The position numbers and the translations under genes are program-made. Positions 1 through 5,235 of a DNA stretch of 8,021 bases are shown here, piece after piece (the stretch's first letter is position 1; each line of letters begins with the position of its first letter). Source of the stretch: Actinomyces sp. (GTDB lineage: Bacteria; Actinomycetota; Acidimicrobiia; Acidimicrobiales; Aldehydirespiratoraceae). The notes below the pieces were generated by a model that saw only the letters and a list, made by a program, of their open reading frames with translations, was not told the DNA's origin and did no database searches. The stretch spans positions 1-8,021 of the forward strand of contig RFFY01000063.1 in NCBI GenBank assembly GCA_003697065.1, written 5' to 3'.

Positions 1-128
1 CCGGCCGCGATCAGGGCGAGAAGGGGCGCCACGATGGCCATCTCGACGAGGGCGAGGCCACGGTCCCCGACGAGACGACCCAGGCGCGCCCGGGCGGGTC
101 CGGGCAGGAGGTGGCGGCGACGTCCCAT
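1..128 (-). CDS. TadE-like pseudopilin, N-terminal part (cut by window edge)
   Basis: Only the first 42 residues are in the window; the gene runs off the left edge. After a basic leader rich in Arg comes GDRGLALVEMAIVAPLLALI, which matches the start of TadE/TadF-like minor pilins: a Gly (residue 24) followed five residues later by Glu (residue 29), then a hydrophobic segment. In this family the leader is removed by a prepilin peptidase and the hydrophobic helix anchors the protein in the membrane or pilus base of a Flp/Tad pilus. The ATG at 126-128 shares one base with the TGA of the gene upstream (TGATG), and AGGAG lies five bases before the ATG, so the start is secure and translation is probably coupled. 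The same Gly-x4-Glu motif occurs in the neighbour, so the two are likely paralogues. TadE, TadF and TadG cannot be separated from this fragment. Confidence 0.8.
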   Translation of the reverse strand, partial: MGRRRHLLPGPARARLGRLVGDRGLALVEMAIVAPLLALIAA

Positions 129-751
129 CACAGCTCCTGGGGCTCGACCTTGAGGACCGTGGTGTCCTCGAAGTCGATGGCGTTGCCGAACAGACCGGTG
201 ATGTAGTCGTGGTGGACGCGGACCCACACCCCCACGTAGTCGAGCCCGGTCCCGACGCTCACGATCCGCGAGGCCGGGCACCAGTGGCGATCGGGATCGG
301 GGAGGGGGTTCGGTGTGGGGTCGCAGCCGAACTCGGCACGCGTCAGGTTGAAGTCGGACGCGGTGTAGACGTTGCACTGGTTGGCGGCCAGGGTCGCGGG
401 CGAGGTCGAGGTCTTGCAGGCGCTCGGCACCGAATCCGACGGGCCGGTGGCGCGGAACACCACCAGACGGTCGATGGCGCCGTCGGGCAGGGCGGCGCCC
501 GCTCTCTGCACCGCCCGCAGGACGCGGTAGTCGGCGTCGTTCACGTTGCCCGCCACCGACGCCTCGCGGGCGGCATCCCGGGTGATGTTGGCGACAGCCA
601 GGTAATCGCGAAAGGCGAAGCCGAACTCGAAGATGGCGAAGACGAACAGGAACAGCACCGGGGTGACGATGGCGGCCTCGACCATCGCCGCTCCCCTGTC
701 GCCCCGCCGTCGTCCCGCGCTCTTCTGGTTCGGCATCCGGTGATGTCTCAC
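128..751 (-). CDS. TadE-like pseudopilin of a Flp/Tad pilus locus
   Basis: A 207-residue protein from a GTG start. The order is: a basic leader (residues 1-19); a prepilin-like site with Gly20 and Glu25 (RGAAMVEAAIV); one membrane helix at about 26-47; then a soluble, probably extracytoplasmic domain. TadE family proteins are minor pilins that assist assembly or surface display of Tad pili. The soluble part has four Cys (113, 126, 143, 158), which could form two disulfides outside the cell; that is inference. I prefer the GTG at 749-751 to the in-frame ATG at 734-736 because GGAGAGGA lies six bases before the GTG, whereas nothing suitable precedes the ATG. The ATG would give 202 residues. The reading frame stays open far upstream, but that part is antisense to the dNTPase gene and is not coding. 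The downstream tadE-like gene overlaps the stop codon, so the two are co-transcribed. Confidence 0.85.
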   Translation of the reverse strand: MRHHRMPNQKSAGRRRGDRGAAMVEAAIVTPVLFLFVFAIFEFGFAFRDYLAVANITRDAAREASVAGNVNDADYRVLRAVQRAGAALPDGAIDRLVVFRATGPSDSVPSACKTSTSPATLAANQCNVYTASDFNLTRAEFGCDPTPNPLPDPDRHWCPASRIVSVGTGLDYVGVWVRVHHDYITGLFGNAIDFEDTTVLKVEPQEL

Positions 752-757
752 ACGCTG

Positions 758-765
758 TCCTCTCC
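758..765 (-). promoter_or_regulatory. Shine-Dalgarno that decides the tadE-like GTG start
   Basis: On the minus strand this reads GGAGAGGA, with six bases (CAGCGT) before the GTG at 751-749. It sits 21 bases from the ATG at 736, too far to serve that codon. It therefore supports initiation at GTG and an mRNA with a real 5' leader for this gene, unlike the divergent dNTPase gene. Confidence 0.6.
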
Positions 766-858
766 GACCCGCGGCCAGACTCTCCATCGGCACCGCGGGC
801 ACGCGGGTTGAGCCGAACGTCCCACGGCGACGGTCAGAGGTCCCGGGACCCGTCCCGT

Positions 859-864
859 TAGGCT
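859..864 (+). promoter_or_regulatory. Putative -10 hexamer for leaderless dNTPase mRNA
   Basis: TAGGCT fits the actinobacterial -10 pattern TANNNT and is followed by seven bases and then the GTG start at 872. Transcription would begin at or next to the start codon. No Shine-Dalgarno is visible before the GTG, which agrees with leaderless translation. I see no convincing -35 at 16-19 bases upstream. The divergent gap 752-871 also holds the 5' leader of the minus-strand tadE-like gene; no clear -10 was found for that gene and nothing else is recognisable there. Confidence 0.45.
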
Positions 865-871
865 CCGACGG

Positions 872-1999
872 GTGACGGGCGAGCTGAGCGAACAGGAGCG
901 GCGCTGGGGCTCGACCATGCGCGGCCATCGGGTCGGCGACGTCGAGACCGCCCACGCCGACTCGGCAGCGGCCGTGAGTCTCGAGGGCCCACTGAGCCGC
1001 GTCGAGCGCGAGGAACTCGAGGACCGTCTCCTGGCGCCGGAGGCCACCCGGGCCCGCGGGGCCGGCCGGCGCCTCGTCGAAGAGGCTCCCGACCCCCGCC
1101 GCACCTGCTTCGAACGCGACCGCGACCGGATCCTCCACGCCACGGCCTTCCGCCGACTGGCCGGCAAGACCCAGGTCTTCGTCTTCCCCGACGACCACCA
1201 GCGGACCCGCCTCACCCACGCCCTCGAGGTGGCCCAGGTGGCCCGGAGCATCGCCCGCTCCCTGCGCCTCAACGTCCCCCTCGTCGAGGCCATCGCCCTG
1301 GGGCACGACTGCGGCCACGGTCCCGGGGGCCACGCCTCCGAAGCCGCCCTGTCTCCCTACGTGCCGGGGGGCTTCGACCACGCCGTGTGGGGCGCCGACG
1401 TCACCCTCACCCCCTTGAACCTGTGCCGGGAGACCCTCGACGGCATCCGCAACCACTCCTGGTCGCGGCCGGCACCGGCGACGCCCGAGGGCGAGGTCGT
1501 GAGCTGGGCCGACCGGATCGCCTACCTGTGCCACGACTTCGAGGACGCCGTGTCCGCCGGTGTGGTGACCGGCGACGACCTTCCCGACACCGTCCGCGAG
1601 TTCGCGGGCACGAGCCGTCGACGCCAACTGGCCGCCTTCATCGACGCCGTCGTGACCACCACCCGGCGGACCGGCATCATCGGCATGCACGCCGACGCCG
1701 CCGCGGCCCTGTCCGACTTCCGGACCTTCAACTACGAGCGCATCTACCTGCGCCCGGCGTCACGGGAACAGGCGCACCGGGTGGTCGAGCTCCTGCGGGC
1801 GCTGGTGGACCATCTCCGGCGACGCCCCGACCGCCTTCCCGACCGCCTGCGCCACGACGACGGCGAGGACGCCGTCACCCGGGCCGCCGTCGAATGGGTG
1901 GCCGGCATGACCGACCGCTACGCCGTGCGCGCCGGACGCGAGTGGCTCGACTACGACCCGCGCCGTCTGCCCCGGGGCGTCGATCTGGGGCGCGACTAG
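872..1999 (+). CDS. dgt: HD-domain deoxynucleoside triphosphate triphosphohydrolase (dGTPase-like)
   Basis: A 375-residue member of the dGTPase-like HD superfamily, enzymes that cleave dNTPs to deoxynucleosides plus triphosphate and so limit dNTP pools; the true substrate range cannot be read from sequence. Family signatures are in order: FERDRDRILHATAFRRLAGKTQV (80-102, broken here only as the family hallmark FxRDRxRxxHxxAFRRL), RTRLTHALEV with metal ligand His116, the His145-Asp146 pair, and SWADRIAYLCHD with Asp214. All four expected metal ligands are present. The segment after HD reads GHDCGHGPGGHASE, where most relatives have GHDLGHTPFGHAGE. Family similarity begins near residue 45; the first 40 or so residues are not typical. 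An in-frame GTG at 974 would give a more usual length, but it has no Shine-Dalgarno, while GTG 872 has a TANNNT hexamer at leaderless spacing, so 872 is preferred. It stands alone, divergent from the pilin genes and convergent with rpmA. Confidence 0.85.
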   Translation: MTGELSEQERRWGSTMRGHRVGDVETAHADSAAAVSLEGPLSRVEREELEDRLLAPEATRARGAGRRLVEEAPDPRRTCFERDRDRILHATAFRRLAGKTQVFVFPDDHQRTRLTHALEVAQVARSIARSLRLNVPLVEAIALGHDCGHGPGGHASEAALSPYVPGGFDHAVWGADVTLTPLNLCRETLDGIRNHSWSRPAPATPEGEVVSWADRIAYLCHDFEDAVSAGVVTGDDLPDTVREFAGTSRRRQLAAFIDAVVTTTRRTGIIGMHADAAAALSDFRTFNYERIYLRPASREQAHRVVELLRALVDHLRRRPDRLPDRLRHDDGEDAVTRAAVEWVAGMTDRYAVRAGREWLDYDPRRLPRGVDLGRD

Positions 2000-2005
2000 C
2001 GCGCC
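1989..2005. terminator. Small GC hairpin at the dgt stop codon (weak)
   Basis: GGCGCG and CGCGCC form a perfect 6-bp stem around a 5-base loop that contains the TAG stop of the dNTPase gene. It lies in the 33-base gap between two convergent genes, where a bidirectional terminator would be expected. There is no T-run on either side, so an intrinsic terminator is only a possibility, and such short GC palindromes arise by chance in DNA this rich in G and C. The rest of the gap shows nothing else. Confidence 0.2.
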
Positions 2006-2032
2006 GAGCTCCGAGCCGGTCCGGGGGTGAGG

Positions 2033-2284
2033 TCAGTCGGGCAGGACGTCGACGAGGCGACGACCCTTGCGGCTCCCGAACTTCACGACCCCGTCGGCGG
2101 TGGCGAAGAGGGTGTCGTCGCCACCCCGGCCCACGTTCTCGCCGGGATGAAAGCGCGTGCCGCGCTGGCGCACGATGATCGACCCGGCGGTGACCCGGGT
2201 CCCGTCGTAGACCTTCACCCCGAGGCGCTTGGCCTGGGAGTCGCGTCCGTTACGGGTGGAACCCCCGCCCTTGGTCTTCGACAT
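2033..2284 (-). CDS. rpmA: 50S ribosomal protein L27
   Basis: An 83-residue protein of normal L27 length. The flexible N-terminal tail that reaches toward the peptidyl-transferase centre is recognisable in KGGGSTRNGRDS (5-16), followed by the family signature AKRLGVKVYDG, the segment GSIIVRQRGTRFHPG (34-48) and GRGGDDTLFA. The tail begins MSKTKGGG instead of the common MAHKKGGG, and there is no long leader of the kind that Firmicutes cleave off with the Prp protease. It starts six bases after the rplU stop, so the two form an operon; GAAGGG about ten bases before the ATG, overlapping the rplU end, can serve as ribosome binding site. The gene next downstream is convergent, so transcription of this unit must end here or run antisense into the dNTPase gene. 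Confidence 0.97.
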   Translation of the reverse strand: MSKTKGGGSTRNGRDSQAKRLGVKVYDGTRVTAGSIIVRQRGTRFHPGENVGRGGDDTLFATADGVVKFGSRKGRRLVDVLPD

Positions 2285-2290
2285 GGCCGC

Positions 2291-2599
2291 TCAACCCTTC
2301 GTGATGTCGGTGATCTCGACGGTCGCCAGGGTCTGGCGGTGACCCCAACGCCGGCGCTGGTTGGTCTTCGACTTGTAGGTGAAGCCGGTGATCTTGGGGC
2401 CACGGTGCTCGTCGAGGACGCGTCCACGGACGGTCACCTTGGCCAGCTCGTCGGCGGAGGCCAGGACCTCGTCGCCGTCGACGTACAGCACCGGTTCCAG
2501 CTCGACCTCGGCACCGGGCTCGCCCAGGCGTTCGACCTCGATGGTCTGGCCGGCGGTCACGCGGTACTGCTTACCGCCTGTCTTCACGACTGCGTACAT
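2291..2599 (-). CDS. rplU: 50S ribosomal protein L21
   Basis: A 102-residue protein of the usual L21 length. The start MYAVVKTGGKQYRV is the family hallmark (Tyr-Ala-x-x-x-TGGKQY), and the C-terminal basic signature is present in YKSKTNQRRRWGHRQ (75-89). L21 binds 23S rRNA in the large subunit. It is the first gene of an rplU-rpmA pair. The ATG at 2597-2599 has no Shine-Dalgarno; TAGCAT lies nine bases upstream, suggesting a very short or absent 5' leader. The 71-base gap to the RNase E stop contains a GC hairpin and this promoter-like site, so the ribosomal pair may be transcribed separately from rne. Confidence 0.97.
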   Translation of the reverse strand: MYAVVKTGGKQYRVTAGQTIEVERLGEPGAEVELEPVLYVDGDEVLASADELAKVTVRGRVLDEHRGPKITGFTYKSKTNQRRRWGHRQTLATVEITDITKG

Positions 2600-2608
2600 A
2601 GGTCGACA

Positions 2609-2614
2609 ATGCTA
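2609..2614 (-). promoter_or_regulatory. Putative -10 hexamer for rplU-rpmA
   Basis: On the minus strand TAGCAT fits TANNNT and is followed by TGTCGACCT and then the ATG of rplU. A start at the A six bases after the hexamer would leave a leader of only four bases. No purine-rich ribosome binding site lies in between, and no clear -35 is visible. The site sits in the gap between rne and rplU, just downstream of a GC hairpin. Confidence 0.4.
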
Positions 2615-2637
2615 CCCGTGGCGTCCCCCGCCACCAC

Positions 2638-2663
2638 CCCCGCCCACGGACCCGCGGGCAGGG
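2638..2663 (-). terminator. GC hairpin after the RNase E gene
   Basis: On the minus strand CCCTGCCC and GGGCGGGG pair as an 8-bp stem (one G-U) around a 10-base loop. It begins seven bases past the RNase E stop codon. No U-tract follows, so it is not a classic intrinsic terminator; in high-GC Actinobacteria such hairpins may still attenuate transcription or protect the 3' end. Its place between rne and the rplU promoter-like site fits a transcription-unit boundary. Confidence 0.35.
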
Positions 2664-2670
2664 CGTGGTC

Positions 2671-4476
2671 TCACCAGGTCAGGAGCTCCTCGTCGAGGAG
2701 CAGTCCCCGACCCTCGCAGGTCGGGCACGGATTGGTCAGAGATTCGATCAGTCCCTCACCGATGCGCTTGCGGGTCATCTCGACCAGCCCGAGATCGGAG
2801 ATCTCGAAGACCTGGGTGCGGGTCTTGTCGTGGGCGAGGGCCCGCCGGAAGGTGGCCACCACCTCGTCCCGGTTGGCCTGGTCCTCCATGTCGACGAAGT
2901 CGATGACGATGATCCCGCCGATGTCGCGGAGGCGGAGCTGACGGGCGATCTCCTCGGCCGCTTCCAGGTTGTTCTTGAAGACGGTCTCCTCGAGGCTCGA
3001 GCGGCCGACGTTGCGGCCCGTGTTGACGTCGATGACCGTCAGGGCCTCGGTGTGCTCGATCACCAGGGACCCGCCCGAGGGCAGCCACACCTTGGAATCG
3101 AGAGCCTTCCGGAGCTGCTCGTCGACGTGGTAACGCTCGAAGAGGGGCAGGGCCTCGCGCGAGCGGTCGTAGTACTCGACCCGGTCGGCGAGGGCCGGCG
3201 TGATGCTCGACACGTAGGCCGAGACCTCCTCGTAGAGCTCCCGGTCGTCGATGACGACACCCCGGAAGTCACGGGTGAACTCCTCGCGGATCACCCGCAC
3301 CGCCGCCGCCGGTTCCCGGTACAGCAGGGCCGGAGCCTTGACCTTGCGGGCCAGGGCGTCGATCTCGTTCCACTGGGACACCAGACGGGCCACGTCCCGC
3401 TCGATCTCCTCGGCGGTGACGTTCTCGGCCGCCGTACGCACGATCACCCCGTGCTCGGCCGGCTTGACCTTGTCGAGGATCTGGCGCAGGCGACGCCGCT
3501 CGCCGTCGGGTAGACGCTTGGAGATCCCGTAGGTGGACGAGTTGGGCACGAGCACGACGAAGCGTCCCGGCAGGGACACCTCCTGGGTCAGGCGCGCCCC
3601 CTTGTGGGCGATGGGGTTCTTGGTGACCTGGCAGATGATGGCCTGCTTGGCCGACAAGATGTCCTCGATGCGGGGTTGCTCGCCGGCTTGCCCCTCGACC
3701 TCGTCGGGGTCGTACTGCACGTCACCGCGGTACAACACGGCGTTCTTCGGGGTGCCGATGTCGATGAAGGCGGCCTCCATGCCGGGCAGCACGTTCTGGA
3801 CCCGACCGAGGTAGATGTTGCCGTGGATCTGGCTGATGTCGTCGGAGGGGCGCGACACGTGATGCTCGATCAGCTGGCGCCCTTCGAGGACGGCGATCTG
3901 GGTCGCCCGCTCCCCCACGTGCACACACATGAGGTAACGGCCGACGGCCCGTCCCTTGCGGGTCCGCCCCCGCCTCTTCTTCAGGGTGCGGGCGTCGAGC
4001 TCCACGGGTTCGTCGCTGGTGACCGCCTCGACCGGCGCCGGTTTGTCCCCCCGGCCCCGGCGTCCACCGCCGCGCTGGCGGTCGCCGCTCTTGTCGTTGC
4101 GGTTCTGGGTTCCGCCGCCGTTCTTCTGACCACCCCCGCCGCGTCGGCGGCGGCGGCGCTTGCGCCCTCCACCCGAGCCTCGCTCGCCCGACCCCTGCTG
4201 GTCGGAGGCGGGCCGGGTGTCACCGATACGGGGCTTGCCGGCCCCCGACTCGGGGGCGGGCCGGGTGTCACCGATTCGGGGCTTGCCGGCCCCCGACTCG
4301 GGGGCGGGCCGGGTGTCACCGATACGGGGCTTGCCGGCCCCCGGCACCGGGTTCGGGTTCGGGTTCGGGGCTCCGGCGCCCTCGGGGCGGGGGTCAGGAC
4401 CGGGCTCGGGGCGTGGGCCGTCGGCCGGGCGGTCCGAGGACCGGGGCCGGGGAGCCTCCGGGGATGTGTCGCTCAT
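2671..4476 (-). CDS. rne: Ribonuclease E/G with long disordered N-terminal extension
   Basis: A 601-residue RNase E/G family endoribonuclease, which cuts single-stranded AU-rich RNA in mRNA decay and rRNA/tRNA maturation. Residues 1-45 are Pro-rich; 46-90 hold a 16-residue repeat (GAGKPRIGDTRPAPES, nearly three copies); 95-145 are Gly/Arg-rich with a run KRRRRRR at 106-112, probably an RNA- or protein-binding disordered arm. The core starts near 180: an S1-type domain (about 217-310, GNIYLGRVQNVLPGMEAAFIDIG), then the catalytic domain with VIDVNTGR (Asp483) and VIDFVDM (Asp526), the positions of the two Mg-binding Asp of E. coli RNase E. CPTC (Cys584, Cys587) is the zinc-link. The protein stops 14 residues after that motif, so it lacks both the small domain and the C-terminal degradosome scaffold of E. 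coli. AAGGA lies eight bases before the ATG. It follows the DUF2344 gene by 36 bases and is probably in its operon. Confidence 0.95.
   Translation of the reverse strand: MSDTSPEAPRPRSSDRPADGPRPEPGPDPRPEGAGAPNPNPNPVPGAGKPRIGDTRPAPESGAGKPRIGDTRPAPESGAGKPRIGDTRPASDQQGSGERGSGGGRKRRRRRRGGGGQKNGGGTQNRNDKSGDRQRGGGRRGRGDKPAPVEAVTSDEPVELDARTLKKRRGRTRKGRAVGRYLMCVHVGERATQIAVLEGRQLIEHHVSRPSDDISQIHGNIYLGRVQNVLPGMEAAFIDIGTPKNAVLYRGDVQYDPDEVEGQAGEQPRIEDILSAKQAIICQVTKNPIAHKGARLTQEVSLPGRFVVLVPNSSTYGISKRLPDGERRRLRQILDKVKPAEHGVIVRTAAENVTAEEIERDVARLVSQWNEIDALARKVKAPALLYREPAAAVRVIREEFTRDFRGVVIDDRELYEEVSAYVSSITPALADRVEYYDRSREALPLFERYHVDEQLRKALDSKVWLPSGGSLVIEHTEALTVIDVNTGRNVGRSSLEETVFKNNLEAAEEIARQLRLRDIGGIIVIDFVDMEDQANRDEVVATFRRALAHDKTRTQVFEISDLGLVEMTRKRIGEGLIESLTNPCPTCEGRGLLLDEELLTW
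4210..4343. repeat. 48-bp in-frame tandem repeat (about 2.8 copies) in rne
   Basis: Units occupy 4210-4257, 4258-4305 and 4306-4343 (partial). The aligned copies differ at one base within the repeat core (A at 4228 and 4324, T at 4276), which is synonymous: it changes one Arg codon from CGT to CGA. The unit length is a multiple of three and encodes GAGKPRIGDTRPAPES in the disordered N-terminus of RNase E. Near identity points to recent expansion by slippage or unequal exchange. Confidence 0.95.
4349..4370. repeat. Hexanucleotide repeat (GGTTCG, three copies) in rne
   Basis: Three uninterrupted GGTTCG units on the plus strand read as Asn-Pro dipeptides (NPNPNP, about residues 38-43) of RNase E on the minus strand. 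It lies right beside the 48-bp tandem repeat, so this part of the gene is a stretch of low-complexity DNA prone to length change. Confidence 0.7.
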
Positions 4477-4512
4477 GTGGGCGTTCCTTGGGTTCGGGTC
4501 CCGGGAGCGGAC

Positions 4513-5235
4513 TCACGTGCCACCTCCCGAGACCGACGACAGAGACGCCACCGGGAGGGGTTCGTGGCGCGTACCGTCGTCGTCGATGATCCATTGGGCC
4601 AGGCGGCGTACCCGCAACTCGACGAGGTCGGCGTCGAGAGCGCCGACGAGTTCCGAGGGGCGCACCGCCCGGGGGGTGGTACCGAGTTCGGCCCGCAGAC
4701 CGCAACCCGACACCAGAGGCTCGCAGGGTTCGAGGTCGATCACCTGGGGCCGTAGGTCGTCGACGACCTCCCGGCCCTTGCGCTCGCGGGTGACGACGAT
4801 CGAGTCGGCGGCGAGGGCGCGAGCCACGGCCCTCTCCACCTCGGCGGGATCGGCCTCGAGGTCGATCCACCAGGTACAGCTGCTGACGGCCGACTGCAGG
4901 GAGGTCGTCCCCCGCTCGAGGGGGGCGAGGGCGGTCACCGTCATACCGGCGGGCAGGGCCTCGCTCAGCTGCCGGGCCAGGGCGTCGGTATCGGCCGGGG
5001 GAACCGACCCCGCGGCCAACTCGACGTCGAGGTACTCGGCGTCGGACTCGTAACTCGTCGGCAGGGCCAGCCCGAACGCCACCCGGGGCCGGGGGTTGAA
5101 ACCCTCACTGTGGGCGAGCGGCAGGCGGACCCGGCGCAGGGTCCGCTCCCAGATCCGGGCCACGTCCCGGTGGGAGGTGAAGCGCACCTTGCCGTGCTTG
5201 GTGTAGCGCAGACGCAGCGCCACCGGGTTCGTCAT
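4513..5235 (-). CDS. Radical SAM-associated protein, TIGR03936/DUF2344 family
   Basis: A 240-residue protein. The N-terminal half carries the family pattern: RLRYTKHGKVRFTSHRD (8-24), then RTLRRVRLPLAHSEGFNPRP (31-50) and FGLALPTSYESDAEYLDVEL (54-73). A second, more variable part contains Cys120, Cys171 and Cys178. No signal peptide or membrane helix is seen, so it is cytoplasmic. Its biochemical function is not known to me; in many bacteria it is encoded next to, or fused to, the TIGR03960 radical SAM protein, and is presumed to be its partner or substrate-binding subunit. Here the ATG overlaps the stop of that gene by four bases (ATGA), and GAGG seven bases upstream is a good ribosome binding site, so the products are likely made in equal amounts. 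The basic N-terminus and the RNase E gene 36 bases downstream hint at an RNA or ribosome-related role, which is inference. Confidence 0.9.
   Translation of the reverse strand: MTNPVALRLRYTKHGKVRFTSHRDVARIWERTLRRVRLPLAHSEGFNPRPRVAFGLALPTSYESDAEYLDVELAAGSVPPADTDALARQLSEALPAGMTVTALAPLERGTTSLQSAVSSCTWWIDLEADPAEVERAVARALAADSIVVTRERKGREVVDDLRPQVIDLEPCEPLVSGCGLRAELGTTPRAVRPSELVGALDADLVELRVRRLAQWIIDDDGTRHEPLPVASLSSVSGGGT

Noticed and set aside
752..1690. Upstream continuation of the tadE-like reading frame
   Set aside because: This part is antisense to the dNTPase gene and shows no family similarity, and a good Shine-Dalgarno marks the real start at 751.
2600..2640. An L21-type autoregulatory mRNA leader before rplU
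   Set aside because: The gap is too short and no leader fold is apparent; the start looks leaderless instead.
4210..4343. The tandem repeat as a CRISPR array or intergenic repeat element
   Set aside because: Units are directly adjacent without spacers, in frame within rne, and the only difference is synonymous, so it is a protein-coding repeat.
3604..4755. Long plus-strand open frame opposite rne and DUF2344
   Set aside because: Antisense to two clear genes and low in complexity; no family motif. Its repeats are only the 48-bp rne repeat read on the other strand.
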